From: JAIOTH01 sp964486685
Lineage (GTDB): Bacteria; Patescibacteriota; Patescibacteriia; UBA1558; S5-K13
DNA length: 64,000 nt
Direction: 5' to 3'
Assembly: GCA_964486685.1 (NCBI GenBank)
Contig: CAZAOE010000001.1
Location: forward strand, 1-64,000
Made by a program: the position numbers and the translations under genes. A model generated the notes under the pieces. The model ran no database searches. It was not told the DNA's origin and worked only from the letters and a program-made list of their open reading frames with translations. Every line of letters starts with the position of its first letter. Position 1 is the first letter of the stretch. This document shows positions 1 through 7,894 of the stretch, in pieces.

Positions 1-350
1 TTATGGGAGTAGAAGGAAAGCATGCTCAAATAAAATTGCCTTCTGGAGAAATAAGATTAGTTAGTAAAGATAATTTTGCTAGTTTAGGACAAGTATCTAA
101 TGCCGAATTCAGAAATATTAGATGGGGCATGGCTGGTAGAATGAGACATAGAGGAATTAGACCAACCGTTAGAGGTAAGGCCATGAATCCTTGTGATCAT
201 CCTCATGGTGGTGGTGAAGGAAGACAACCAATTGGTATGAAACATCCTAAAACACCTTGGGGCAAACCAGCTCTAGGCGTTAAAACTAGAAAAAATAATA
301 AATATAGTAATAAATTAATATTAAAAAGAAGAAAAAAGAGAAAAAGATAA
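1..350 (+). CDS. rplB: 50S ribosomal protein L2, C-terminal part (5' end outside window)
   Basis: The window opens inside the gene. The visible 115 residues are the C-terminal half of L2, which lies near the peptidyl-transferase centre of the 50S subunit. The family signature MNPCDHPHGGGEGR is intact and is followed by the usual basic tail. The normal protein is about 270-280 residues, so more than half lies upstream. It is the first visible gene of the S10/spc operon; a 198-bp spacer with an inverted repeat separates it from rpsS. Confidence 0.97.
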   Translation, partial: MGVEGKHAQIKLPSGEIRLVSKDNFASLGQVSNAEFRNIRWGMAGRMRHRGIRPTVRGKAMNPCDHPHGGGEGRQPIGMKHPKTPWGKPALGVKTRKNNKYSNKLILKRRKKRKR

Positions 351-419
351 TTGATAATTGTTAATTGGATAATAGGATAATTGAAAATTTTGAAAAATAA
401 TTATATTCCTATTAATCAA

Positions 420-520
420 TTAACCCCATCACCTTTTTTGGAAACAAATTGTTATAATAATTATCATTTTAAAATAAAAATAATCCTCTTGCTTTTTCAA
501 ATAAAAAGGTGAGGGGTTAA
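420..520. repeat. ~100-bp inverted-repeat element, TTAACCCC family, copy A
   Basis: The ends are TTAACCCCATCACCTTTT and AAAAGGTGAGGGGTTAA in inverted orientation around an AT-rich middle. The same tips with different middles occur at 9753-9861 and 44737-44842, and a shorter relative at 60672-60706. It lies between rplB and rpsS with no coding sequence in it. It could be a MITE-like element or a transcribed hairpin. Confidence 0.75.
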
Positions 521-548
521 CCAATTATACTATTAATCAATTAATAAA

Positions 549-839
549 ATGTCAAGAAGTTTAAAAAAAGAACCATTTACATGTCCGAAGCTATTAAAGA
601 AATTAGCTAACATTAAACCAGGTGATAGAAAAATCATTATTAAAACTTGGTCCAGAAGATCAACTATTACCCCAGAAATGATTGGACATACAATTCATGT
701 ACATAACGGCAGAGATCATTTGCCAGTATTTGTGGTAGAAAATATGATTGGTCATAAATTGGGCGAATTTGCCCTAACTAGAAAATTTATTGTTCATGGT
801 GGTAAAATGGCTAAGATTCAAGGAAAAGAAACTAAATAA
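549..839 (+). CDS. rpsS: 30S ribosomal protein S19
   Basis: S19 of the 30S head, 96 residues, normal family length. It begins MSRSLKKEPF and carries the conserved TWSRRSTITPEMIGHTIHVHNG block and a basic C-terminus. There is no Shine-Dalgarno motif before the ATG, only A/T. It is followed 9 bp later by rplV in the expected S10 order. Confidence 0.98.
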   Translation: MSRSLKKEPFTCPKLLKKLANIKPGDRKIIIKTWSRRSTITPEMIGHTIHVHNGRDHLPVFVVENMIGHKLGEFALTRKFIVHGGKMAKIQGKETK

Positions 840-848
840 TAAAATAAT

Positions 849-1379
849 ATGGAAGTTAAAGCAAAATTAAGACATTATCATTTGGCACCCAGAAAAGTTC
901 GTTTAGTTTTAAATGTTATCAGGGGTTTAAATGTTGAGCCAGCTTTAAGGCAATTACAATTTTTAAATAAAAAGTCATCCCCAGCAATTATAAAACTTTT
1001 AAATTCAGCCATTGCTAATGGGGTAAATAATTTTTCTTTAGATAAAGATAATTTATTTGTTAAAACAGCTTTTGCTGACCAAGGGCCAGCCATTAAAAGA
1101 TGGCGACCAAGGGCCCATGGTCGAGCTGCTCAAATAAAGAAATTAACTAGTCATATTACTTTAGTTTTAGATGAAAGAATCCCTAGTCAGAAACCGAAAA
1201 AGAAACTTGATAAGAAATCTACTGATCAAAAGATTATTAAAACTAAAAAGGTTAAATTTAAGAATATTAAAAAGAATAAAGATATTAATAAAGAATTTAC
1301 TGAAAAAGGGGTTAAAAAACCAATGATTAAACAATCTAAATCACCTAAATCTTTTATAAGAAAGACAGGAGAAAAATAA
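849..1379 (+). CDS. rplV: 50S ribosomal protein L22 with long lysine-rich tail
   Basis: Residues 1 to about 110 are a complete L22 (RHYHLAPRKVRLVLNVIRG near the start, RWRPRAHGRAAQIKK near the end), which lines the peptide exit tunnel. About 65 further residues are a Lys-rich, low-complexity tail not found in standard L22, so the protein is 176 residues against about 110. The leader AATAAAATAAT has no Shine-Dalgarno motif. The stop is one base before the rpsC start. Confidence 0.97.
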   Translation: MEVKAKLRHYHLAPRKVRLVLNVIRGLNVEPALRQLQFLNKKSSPAIIKLLNSAIANGVNNFSLDKDNLFVKTAFADQGPAIKRWRPRAHGRAAQIKKLTSHITLVLDERIPSQKPKKKLDKKSTDQKIIKTKKVKFKNIKKNKDINKEFTEKGVKKPMIKQSKSPKSFIRKTGEK

Positions 1380-1380
1380 T

Positions 1381-2046
1381 ATGGGACAAAAAGTAAATCC
1401 AGTAATTTTTAGAATGGGGATGTCACAGGGGTGGAAATCCAAGTGGTTTAGTAAAAAAAATTATATTGAATATTTACAAAAAGACATTGCTATTAGAAAG
1501 TATTTACAAAAAAAATTAAAAGATGCTGGTATAGATAGTATTGAAATCAGAAGATCAGCTGACGAAGTAAATATAAGCATATATTCATCGCGACCGGGTA
1601 TTATTATTGGTCGAGGTGGAACAGGCATTGAAGATTTGAAAAAAGAAATAAAAAATAAATTTGTTAAAGAAAAAGTAAATTTAAGAATATCCATTGAAGA
1701 AGTAAGAAAGCCAATGCTTTCAGCGGCTATTGTTTTACAAAGTATAATTGAACAAACAGAAAAAAGAATTCCTTATAGAAAAGTAATGAAAAAAGCCATT
1801 GAAAGAGTTAGAGAAGCCGGAGCCAAGGGTGTTAGAGTTATAATGGCTGGACGTTTAAATGGAGTAGAAATATCTAGAACAGAGACTTTGACCGAGGGTA
1901 ATTTGCCATTACATACTATTAGAGCAGATGTTGATTATTCCCGAGGTGTGGCTAGAACTACTTATGGAGCAATCGGTGTTAAAGTATGGATTTATAAGGG
2001 CAGTATTTTAGAGAAAGAAGATAAGAATAAGATAGTAACAAATTGA
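1381..2046 (+). CDS. rpsC: 30S ribosomal protein S3
   Basis: S3, 221 residues, with the KH-domain motif PGIIIGRGGTGIEDLKKEI around residues 72-91 and the C-terminal motif AGRLNGVEISRTE. It sits in the 30S head at the mRNA entry site. Unlike most neighbours it has a plausible ribosome-binding site, AGGAG, 9 bases before the ATG inside the end of rplV, so translation may be coupled. Confidence 0.98.
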   Translation: MGQKVNPVIFRMGMSQGWKSKWFSKKNYIEYLQKDIAIRKYLQKKLKDAGIDSIEIRRSADEVNISIYSSRPGIIIGRGGTGIEDLKKEIKNKFVKEKVNLRISIEEVRKPMLSAAIVLQSIIEQTEKRIPYRKVMKKAIERVREAGAKGVRVIMAGRLNGVEISRTETLTEGNLPLHTIRADVDYSRGVARTTYGAIGVKVWIYKGSILEKEDKNKIVTN

Positions 2047-2062
2047 AAGTTGAAAGTTAAAA

Positions 2063-2095
2063 GTTACAAGAAAAAATTGAAATTTAACTTGTAAC
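2063..2095. repeat. Hairpin in the rpsC-rplP spacer
   Basis: GTTACAAG at 2063-2070 is the exact reverse complement of CTTGTAAC at 2088-2095, with an AT loop. The flanks repeat AAAGTT-like words. There is no U-tract, so this is not an obvious terminator; it may stabilise or punctuate the operon transcript. Confidence 0.55.
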
Positions 2096-2105
2096 TAATA
2101 AATAT

Positions 2106-2513
2106 ATGTTAGCACCAAAAAAAGAAAAACATAGAAAATGGCAAAGAGGGGACCAAATTAGAGGTAAAGCAACTCAAGGAAATAAATTGAGCTTTGGTAG
2201 CTATGGTTTAAAAACAAAAGAAGCTGGATGGATAACTGCTAGACAGATTGAATCAGCCCGAAGAGCTATTGTGCATCATTTACAAAGAGGTGGAAAATAT
2301 TGGATTAGAATTTTTCCAGATAAGCCCATTACTGCTAAAAGTGGTGAAATGCCAATGGGAAAAGGTAAGGGAGCCGTTGATCATCATGTGGCAGTAGTAA
2401 AGCCAGGAAATATATTATTTGAGTTAGAGGGAATAAGCGGTGTTTTAGCCAAAGAGGCCTGTAGATTAGCAACACATAAATTGCCCGTAAAATGTAGTTT
2501 TATTAGTAAATAA
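2106..2513 (+). CDS. rplP: 50S ribosomal protein L16
   Basis: L16, 135 residues, normal length. It begins MLAPKKEKHRKWQRG and contains the conserved GWITARQIESARRAIVHHLQ and GKGKGAVDHHVAVVKPG blocks. It binds near the A site of the 50S subunit. Operon position between rpsC and rpmC is canonical. There is no Shine-Dalgarno motif. Confidence 0.98.
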   Translation: MLAPKKEKHRKWQRGDQIRGKATQGNKLSFGSYGLKTKEAGWITARQIESARRAIVHHLQRGGKYWIRIFPDKPITAKSGEMPMGKGKGAVDHHVAVVKPGNILFELEGISGVLAKEACRLATHKLPVKCSFISK

Positions 2514-2573
2514 CTTTTATACTTCTTGACTTACCCTTTAATAAATTCAGGGTTTGCTCAAGACAAGAAATAT

Positions 2574-2825
2574 ATGGATTTTAAGGATTTATTAAAAAAG
2601 TCAGAAAAAGATTTACAGGATACATTAAAATCTTTTAGGGAACAGATTAGAACCTTAAGATTTAGTATTGGCTCTGACCAGGAAAAAAATGTTAGAAAAT
2701 TGAGATCAGTAAAAAAAGATATTGCTAAAATTTTAACTATTTTAAATAAAAAAATAAAAGAACCAAGCACGGAAGAACCAAAGAATAAAGAAGCAAAGAA
2801 TGAAAAAATTAAAAAAGTAAAATAA
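2574..2825 (+). CDS. rpmC: 50S ribosomal protein L29 with charged tail
   Basis: The protein starting at ATG 2574 (MDFKDLLKKSEKDLQ) matches L29, with the usual helical hairpin, here LRFSIGSDQEKNVRKLRSVKK. A TTG at 2526 would add 16 residues translated from a palindrome (CTTGACTTACCC and its inverted partner around 2524-2563), so I reject that start. Residues after about 65 are a K/E-rich tail (KEPSTEEPKNKEAKNEK) beyond the normal end of L29. Confidence 0.9.
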   Translation: MDFKDLLKKSEKDLQDTLKSFREQIRTLRFSIGSDQEKNVRKLRSVKKDIAKILTILNKKIKEPSTEEPKNKEAKNEKIKKVK

Positions 2826-2856
2826 TAAAATTATTTAATGTTTTCAAAAAATAATT

Positions 2857-3141
2857 ATGGATAAAGAAATAAAAAAATTAAATTTGCAAGCTAAAGATAC
2901 AAAAAAACGTTACAGAGAATTAAAGGGCTTGATAATAAGTGATAAAATGAACAAAACAATTGTGGTTAAGGTTGATATTAGAAAATCTCATAGTATTTAT
3001 AAAAAAAAGTATACTGTTAGTAAAAAATATAAAGCCCATGATGAATTAAATCAATATCGGGCCGGTGATTTTGTATTAATTAGACAATGTCGACCGCTTT
3101 CTAAGGATAAAAAATGGAAGGTTATTAAAAAAATAAAATGA
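2857..3141 (+). CDS. rpsQ: 30S ribosomal protein S17
   Basis: S17, 94 residues, an OB-fold protein that binds 16S rRNA. Conserved core: LKGLIISDKMNKTIVVKV, then KAHDELNQYRAGDFVLIRQCRPLSKDKKW. A short N-terminal extension of about 20 residues precedes the usual start region. Its TGA stop overlaps the rplN start by four bases (ATGA), which suggests translational coupling and shows TGA is used as stop. Confidence 0.97.
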   Translation: MDKEIKKLNLQAKDTKKRYRELKGLIISDKMNKTIVVKVDIRKSHSIYKKKYTVSKKYKAHDELNQYRAGDFVLIRQCRPLSKDKKWKVIKKIK

Positions 3142-3509
3142 TTCAACAAGAAACAATGCTAAATGTAGCTGATAATAGTGGAGCCAAAAGGGTCCAGTGT
3201 ATTAAAGTTCTTGGCGGAACAAAAAGAAGATATGCTCGAGTAGGCGATATTATTGTTGTGGCTGTTAAGGTTGCCCAACCACATTCCTTGGTTTCTAAAA
3301 GTGAAGTTCTAAAAGCAGTTATAGTTAGACAAAAAAAAGAGATAAAACGATCTAGCGGAATATGTGTTAGATTTGATGATAATGCAGTGGTAATTTTAGA
3401 AAAAGAATCACAAGAACCAAGAGGAAGTAGAATTTTTGGTCCAGTCGCCAGAGAATTAAGAACTAAGGGTTTTAATAAAATAATTTCTTTAGCTCCAGAG
3501 GTTTTATAA
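3138..3509 (+). CDS. rplN: 50S ribosomal protein L14
   Basis: L14, 123 residues, normal length. It begins MIQQETMLNVADNSGAKRVQC and ends with the conserved FGPVARELR segment. It forms part of the 50S face that bridges to 30S. The start overlaps the rpsQ stop by 4 bp and has no Shine-Dalgarno motif. A 95-bp spacer with a palindrome (ACCCGTTCGATTCAC to CTCAGGGT) follows. Confidence 0.98.
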   Translation: MIQQETMLNVADNSGAKRVQCIKVLGGTKRRYARVGDIIVVAVKVAQPHSLVSKSEVLKAVIVRQKKEIKRSSGICVRFDDNAVVILEKESQEPRGSRIFGPVARELRTKGFNKIISLAPEVL

Positions 3510-3604
3510 GCGATGCCAATATACCCGTTCGATTCACTTCGTTCACTCAGGGTAGGCGAATGGTATACTAATTATACGAATATTATACTAATGATTTTAA
3601 AAGT

Positions 3605-3913
3605 ATGAATATTAAAAAAAATGATACAGTAAAAGTTATTAAGGGTAAAGATAGGGGTAAAACAGGAAAGGTTACCCAGATTTTTTCTAAATTTAATAAA
3701 GTTGTAGTGGAAAAAATTAATAAGCGATATAAAAATTTAAGACCAAAGCGAGAGGGCGAAAAAGGACAAAGGATTGAATTTGATTCGCCAATTAACATTT
3801 CCAATGTGATGTTGGTTTGTAAAAAATGTGGTAAAACCACCAGAGTAGCATATAAAATTTCTGAAAGCAAAAAGTATAGAGTTTGTAAAAAATGTAAAGA
3901 AATAATAGATTAA
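3605..3913 (+). CDS. rplX: 50S ribosomal protein L24
   Basis: L24, 102 residues. The KOW motif is at the N-terminus (NDTVKVIKGKDRGKTGKVTQ), and the C-terminal half has two CxxC pairs (CKKCGKT and CKKCKE) forming a probable zinc ribbon, as in many bacterial L24. It is an early assembly protein of the 50S subunit. It is 4 bp from rplE. Confidence 0.97.
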   Translation: MNIKKNDTVKVIKGKDRGKTGKVTQIFSKFNKVVVEKINKRYKNLRPKREGEKGQRIEFDSPINISNVMLVCKKCGKTTRVAYKISESKKYRVCKKCKEIID

Positions 3914-3917
3914 TATT

Positions 3918-4517
3918 ATGTCATCAAAATCAATTAAAGAAAAATATAATAAAGAAGTAATTTCTAAAATGAAGGAAGAGTTTAAATATGAAAATAATTT
4001 AGCTGTTCCCAGGGTAGAAAAAATTACTTTGAATATTGGTTTAGGCCGAGGATTAACAGATAAGAATTTTGTCGAGATTGTTAAAAATACTTTGCGTAGA
4101 ATTACCGGTCAAAATCCAGTTTTAACCAAAGCTAAAAAATCTATTTCCGCTTTTAAAATTAGAAAAGGAATGATTGTTGGAATTAAAGTAACCCTAAGAG
4201 GGCATAAAATGAATGATTTTTTAACTAAATTAGTTCATATTACATTTCCAAGATTAAAAGATTTTCATGGAATAGATATTTCTAAGAAACATATTGACAA
4301 AGAAGGAAATTTTTCTTTTGGTTTTAAAGAGCATGTTGTTTTTCCAGAAATTAAGGCCGACGAAGTTGAGCATATTCATGGTTTAGAATTAGCCATGAAC
4401 ACCACGGCCCGCAGTAAAGCAGAGTGTTATTTTTTATTAAAATATTTAGGATTCCCTTTTATTATTGATGAAAAATTAGAAAATAAATTTAAAGAAGAAA
4501 TTTTAAATAATAAATAA
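3918..4517 (+). CDS. rplE: 50S ribosomal protein L5
   Basis: L5, 199 residues, which binds 5S rRNA in the central protuberance. Family motifs are present: VPRVEKITLNIGLGRG, TGQNPVLTKAKKSISAFKIRKG and FPRLKDFHGI. It is slightly longer than the usual 180 residues because of a C-terminal stretch after the AMNTTARSKAE segment. Order rplX-rplE-rpsN is canonical. Confidence 0.98.
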   Translation: MSSKSIKEKYNKEVISKMKEEFKYENNLAVPRVEKITLNIGLGRGLTDKNFVEIVKNTLRRITGQNPVLTKAKKSISAFKIRKGMIVGIKVTLRGHKMNDFLTKLVHITFPRLKDFHGIDISKKHIDKEGNFSFGFKEHVVFPEIKADEVEHIHGLELAMNTTARSKAECYFLLKYLGFPFIIDEKLENKFKEEILNNK

Positions 4518-4519
4518 TT

Positions 4520-4705
4520 ATGGCTACCAAAGCACAAGTAATAAAATCAAAGAACAAGCCCAAATTTTCCACTAGAATAAATAGGAGATGTTGGCGTTGT
4601 GGTAGAAGAAGGGGTTATATGAGAGATTTTGGTTTATGTAGAATTTGTTTTAGAGAATTAGCTAGCAGAGGTGCAATGCCGGGAATTAAAAAATCAAGCT
4701 GGTAG
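4520..4705 (+). CDS. rpsN: 30S ribosomal protein S14, zinc-binding type
   Basis: S14 type Z, 61 residues, with four zinc-ligand cysteines as CWRCGR and CRICFRELA. It sits in the 30S head. It starts 2 bp after rplE. The short Cys-containing form is typical of Gram-positive bacteria and many CPR genomes, in contrast to the ~100-residue form without zinc. Confidence 0.98.
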   Translation: MATKAQVIKSKNKPKFSTRINRRCWRCGRRRGYMRDFGLCRICFRELASRGAMPGIKKSSW

Positions 4706-4789
4706 AGATAAGTTGAAAGTTTTTATTAATATTGTTTTGACTTTATGACTTTAAACTTGGAACTTTAAACTTTAAACTAAATTAAATAT

Positions 4790-5185
4790 ATGATGACCGA
4801 CACAATAGCAGATATGTTAACTAGAATAAGAAATGCTCAAGCTGTTTCTAAAGCAGAGTTATTTTTGCCGTTTTCAAAAATTAAATATGAAATTTCAAAA
4901 CTTTTAGTTAGAGAAGAATATATTGATAGTACGGAAAAAATCAAAAATGGTGGATTTGACCAAATAAAAATAGTTTTAAAATATAAAAAAGATGGCCAGC
5001 CATTTATTGAACATATTAGGAGAATTAGTAAGCCCGGACAAAGAATATATGTGGGCCGGAATGAAATTCCAAAGATTTTAAATAATTTTGGTTTAGCTAT
5101 ACTTTCTACTTCTAGTGGCATAATTACTAATAAAAAAGCTAGAAGAATGAAAGTGGGCGGTGAATTATTATTTGAAATATGGTAG
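4790..5185 (+). CDS. rpsH: 30S ribosomal protein S8
   Basis: S8, 131 residues. It begins MMTDTIADMLTRIRNAQ and ends STSSGIITNKKARRMKVGGELLFEIW, both diagnostic. It binds the central domain of 16S rRNA and in other bacteria is the spc-operon repressor. Two consecutive ATG codons (4790 and 4793) make the exact start uncertain by one residue. Confidence 0.98.
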   Translation: MMTDTIADMLTRIRNAQAVSKAELFLPFSKIKYEISKLLVREEYIDSTEKIKNGGFDQIKIVLKYKKDGQPFIEHIRRISKPGQRIYVGRNEIPKILNNFGLAILSTSSGIITNKKARRMKVGGELLFEIW

Positions 5186-5187
5186 AT

Positions 5188-5264
5188 AAATTGTTAAATG
5201 GTTATATTGCTGAATTGATAAAATTAAAACATAACAATATAACAATTTAACAGTTTAACAATTT
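5188..5264. repeat. Long AT inverted repeat in the rpsH-rplF spacer
   Basis: AAATTGTTAAA at 5188 pairs with TTTAACAATTT ending at 5264, and inside this TTATATTG pairs with CAATATAA. The arms fill almost the whole 86-bp spacer. There is no coding potential and no U-tract. Confidence 0.6.
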
Positions 5265-5271
5265 AAAACAT

Positions 5272-5820
5272 ATGTCTAGAATAGGAAAACAACCAGTGAT
5301 TATACCAGAAAATGTACAGATAGAAATTAAAGATAATTTAATTAAAGTTTCTGGCCCCAAGGGAAGTTTAGAGAAAGAACTAGTCCCCGGAGTTGAGGTT
5401 CTTAAAAAAGACAAAGAGATTATAGTTAGTGTTAAAAATAAAGATGATAAAGAACAAAGATCTAGGTGGGGTTTGCAAAGAAGCTTAATAAATTCAATGG
5501 TTATTGGTGTAGTAGAGGGTTTTTCTAAACAATTAGAGATAAATGGAGTTGGTTATAAAGCTATTGTTCAGGGTCGAAAATTAGTTTTAAATGTCGGATA
5601 CTCTCATTCTATAGAATATGATATTAAAGAAGGAATTGAAATTAATATAGAAAAAAATATTATTACAGTTCAGGGTATAGACAAACAATTAATAGGACAA
5701 GTTGCTTCTGAAATAAGAGCTTTTCGTAAACCAGAGCCCTACAAAGGTAAGGGCATTAAGTATATAGACGAAGTTATTAGAAGAAAGGTTGGTAAAGTCG
5801 CTAAGACGGCAGCCACTTAA
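5272..5820 (+). CDS. rplF: 50S ribosomal protein L6
   Basis: L6, 182 residues, two L6 repeats. It begins MSRIGKQPVIIPENV; the C-terminal motif is PEPYKGKGIKYIDEVIRRKVGK. It lies near the base of the L7/L12 stalk. Spacing and order (rpsH, rplF, rplR, rpsE) are canonical, but a 161-bp repeat-containing gap follows before rplR. Confidence 0.98.
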   Translation: MSRIGKQPVIIPENVQIEIKDNLIKVSGPKGSLEKELVPGVEVLKKDKEIIVSVKNKDDKEQRSRWGLQRSLINSMVIGVVEGFSKQLEINGVGYKAIVQGRKLVLNVGYSHSIEYDIKEGIEINIEKNIITVQGIDKQLIGQVASEIRAFRKPEPYKGKGIKYIDEVIRRKVGKVAKTAAT

Positions 5821-5843
5821 TAAGTCATAAATTAAGAAGATGA

Positions 5844-5983
5844 ATCCCGTTAGATAATGTTTAGTATATTTTTCAACGGGATATAATAATAAAATTTTAA
5901 TAGGGGTATATAAAAATTATTTCAATTCAATTAATAATATCTAACGGGATGAATCCCGTAAGATATATAATTATCAACGGGAT
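5844..5983. repeat. ATCCCGTT/AACGGGAT palindrome cluster before rplR
   Basis: ATCCCGTT at 5844-5851 pairs with AACGGGAT at 5875-5882. A second set is AACGGGAT at 5943, ATCCCGT at 5953 and AACGGGAT at 5976-5983. The last copy runs into the rplR start (AACGGGATGAAT). The same element flanks ybaB at 22084-22190. Confidence 0.7.
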
Positions 5984-6335
5984 GAATAAAAATAAATTAA
6001 AAAAAGATTTAAGAATTAGAAGACATAAAAGAGTTAGGTCAATTATTAAAGGCGATTCTAAAAGACCCAGATTGTCTATTTATTTTAGTTTAAAACATTT
6101 TTATGTTCAATTAATAGATGATACCAAAGGAAAAACCTTAATTAGTGTTAGTGACAAGGAATTGAAAAAGCAAGGTAAAAATATAAAAATAGCTGAAGAA
6201 TTAGGAAAATTAATAGCTAAAAAAGCCTTAGACAAAAAGATTAAAGAAGTGGTTTTTGACAGAGGTTATCGCAAATATCATGGTAAGATTAAGTCTTTGG
6301 CAGATAGTGCTAGAGAAGAAGGATTAAAATTTTAA
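5982..6335 (+). CDS. rplR: 50S ribosomal protein L18
   Basis: L18, 117 residues from ATG 5982 (MNKNKLKKDLRIRRHKRVRS), the normal length; it binds 5S rRNA with L5. C-terminal motif VVFDRGYRKYHGKIKSLADSAREEGLKF is intact. An upstream ATG at 5949 would add 11 residues encoded by the palindromic repeat, so I prefer 5982. The start codon is itself the tail of a repeat copy, so the repeat supplies the local translation-start context. Confidence 0.94.
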   Translation: MNKNKLKKDLRIRRHKRVRSIIKGDSKRPRLSIYFSLKHFYVQLIDDTKGKTLISVSDKELKKQGKNIKIAEELGKLIAKKALDKKIKEVVFDRGYRKYHGKIKSLADSAREEGLKF

Positions 6336-6341
6336 AATTTT

Positions 6342-7037
6342 ATGTATAAAAAAGACAGAAGACAAAATGACAGAAAAAGGGAAGCTCCAGAATTTGAGCA
6401 AAGATTGGTGGATATTGCTAGAGTTACTAGAGTAATGGCCGGAGGGAAAAGATTAAGATTTAGGGCTTGTATAGTAATTGGAGATAGCCAAGGAAAGATA
6501 TCTTGGGGAGTGGCCAAAGGAACAGATGTAGCTATTGCTATCAATAAAGCCGTTGTTCAGGCTAGAAAAGGCTTGAGAAAATTTAATACAAGTAACGGCA
6601 CCGTCCCTCATGAAGTTAAAGCAAAGTTTAAATCAGCTCAAATATTTTTAAAGCCAGCACCAGAGGGTCGAGGAATTATTGCTGGAGGAGTTGTGCGGGA
6701 TGTTTTAGAATTAGCTGGTATTAAAGACGTTATTGCTAAAATGTATGGCAGTAAAAATAAAATTAATAATGTGCGATGTGTTTTTAAGGCCTTAGATAAA
6801 TTAAAAGAACCAAAAGACAAAGAAATCGAAGAACCAAAGAACGAATCCTCTTCCGCTACTTCCTCCGCTACTTCCTTCGCTACTTCCTTCGCTAAAGCTC
6901 CAGAAGTCAAGAAAGCTACAGAGGACAAGGAAATCAAAGAACAAGAAAGCAAAAAAACTAAAGAACAAGAAAATAAAGAAACCGAGGAACAGAAAGACAA
7001 AAAAATCGAAGAACCAAAGAATAAAAAAGAAGATTAA
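6342..7037 (+). CDS. rpsE: 30S ribosomal protein S5 with repeat-derived tail
   Basis: Residues 1 to about 165 are a complete S5 (VTRVMAGGKRLRFRACIVIGD; PAPEGRGIIAGGVVRDVLELAG), an accuracy protein at the mRNA entrance. The remaining ~65 residues are an unusual tail: a block of SATS/FATS repeats then K/E-rich sequence. The repeat block is encoded by 6844-6933 and is nearly the same DNA as 7781-7870 in rplO. rplO follows directly; rpmD (L30) is absent, as known for CPR bacteria. Confidence 0.96.
   Translation: MYKKDRRQNDRKREAPEFEQRLVDIARVTRVMAGGKRLRFRACIVIGDSQGKISWGVAKGTDVAIAINKAVVQARKGLRKFNTSNGTVPHEVKAKFKSAQIFLKPAPEGRGIIAGGVVRDVLELAGIKDVIAKMYGSKNKINNVRCVFKALDKLKEPKDKEIEEPKNESSSATSSATSFATSFAKAPEVKKATEDKEIKEQESKKTKEQENKETEEQKDKKIEEPKNKKED
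6844..6933 (+). repeat. 90-bp in-frame repeat in the rpsE tail
   Basis: This 90-bp block matches 7781-7870 in rplO at about 85 of 90 positions by eye and is read in the same frame in both. It contains a 12-bp unit (CGCTACTTCCTC and variants) and then CGCTAAAGCT, a word shared with the dispersed palindromes at 10770, 23972 and 26868. The product reads SSATSSATSFATS, then AK and EVKKATEDKE. Confidence 0.85.
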
Positions 7038-7059
7038 TTTGTAATTTTTAACTATACTT

Positions 7060-7884
7060 ATGTTAACTTTAAACAATTTAAAAATTAGTCAGGGCTCTAA
7101 AACCAAAAAAAAGCGTCGAGGAAGAGGTAATGCTTCTGGTAAGGGAAATTATTCTGGAAGAGGAATGAAGGGTCAAAAATCTAGAAGTGGTGGAAAATCA
7201 GGTTTGAAAAGATTAGGAATGAAAAAAATTATTGCTCAGTTTCCTAAGCAAAAAGGTTTTAATAGACAAAAAGCAATTTTTCAAATTGTTAATTTGAATA
7301 TTTTAGAAAACAATTTTAAAGCCGGGGAAGAAGTAACTATTAAAAAATTGTTTAAATTAGGTTTAATAGACAATATAAAAGAAAAAGTTAAAATATTGGG
7401 TAATGGAGAAATATCTAAAAAGTTAATTGTTCAAGCCCATGGTTTTTCAAAATCTGCTAAAGCAGCTATAATAAAAACAGGTGGGGAAGCAATTTTAACA
7501 ATTAGGAAAACCAGAAAATCAGAAAATGTAAAAATTAAAAAAGTAAAAGAAAAGCCAGTAAAAAAAGAAAAGCAAAAGACAAAAGATTTACCTCCCAACC
7601 TGTCCTCCGAAGCGGATGCGAAGGGGGAAGCTTCAGCGCAGGGAGGATTAAAGATCAAAAAATTACCGAAGGTCTCGTCAAAGACCTCGACTAAAGTGGA
7701 GAGGACAAAAGAGAGAAAGAACAAGAAAACAGAAGAACAAAAGGATAAAAAAGAAAAAGAAATTAAAGAACAGAAGGACAAATCCTCTTTCGCTACTTCC
7801 TCCGCTACTTCTTTCGCTACTTCCTCCGCTAAAGCTCTGGAAGTCAAGAAAGCTACAGAGGACAAGGAAACTAAGAAAAATTAA
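7060..7884 (+). CDS. rplO: 50S ribosomal protein L15 with very long tail
   Basis: Residues 1 to about 150 are normal L15 (KTKKKRRGRGNASGKGNYSGRG; HGFSKSAKAAI), an early 23S rRNA-binding assembly protein. The protein is 274 residues against about 145. The extra 120 residues come from a palindromic element (7591-7646, encoding a PPNLSSEADAKGEASAQGG segment), K/E-rich stretches, and the 90-bp repeat shared with rpsE. The tail is likely exposed and disordered. Confidence 0.96.
   Translation: MLTLNNLKISQGSKTKKKRRGRGNASGKGNYSGRGMKGQKSRSGGKSGLKRLGMKKIIAQFPKQKGFNRQKAIFQIVNLNILENNFKAGEEVTIKKLFKLGLIDNIKEKVKILGNGEISKKLIVQAHGFSKSAKAAIIKTGGEAILTIRKTRKSENVKIKKVKEKPVKKEKQKTKDLPPNLSSEADAKGEASAQGGLKIKKLPKVSSKTSTKVERTKERKNKKTEEQKDKKEKEIKEQKDKSSFATSSATSFATSSAKALEVKKATEDKETKKN
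7591..7646 (-). repeat. 56-bp palindromic element inside rplO
   Basis: The ends are CCTCCC and GGGAGG. Read on the minus strand it aligns over all 56 bp with 10770-10825, with about 8 differences. The end bases differ in a paired way (CCTCCC/GGGAGG here, CCCACC/GGTGGG there), so the stem is preserved. Here it is translated in frame. Confidence 0.8.
7781..7870 (+). repeat. 90-bp in-frame repeat in the rplO tail
   Basis: Second copy of the block at 6844-6933, with five differences by eye and the same reading frame. It encodes SFATSSATSFATSSAKALE followed by VKKATEDKE and lies at the very end of the gene. Confidence 0.85.
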
Positions 7885-7894
7885 CTTGCAATTC

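Noticed and set aside
2526..2573. TTG start for L29
   Set aside because: The 16 extra residues are encoded by a palindrome; ATG 2574 gives the usual L29 start.
3139..3141. UGA recoded as glycine, as in some CPR lineages
   Set aside because: TGA ends rpsQ, the first Nudix gene, and the second motor gene at the expected points, so it is a true stop.
7060..7060. Missing rpmD (L30) as a sign of assembly error
   Set aside because: Loss of L30 between rpsE and rplO is an established trait of CPR bacteria.
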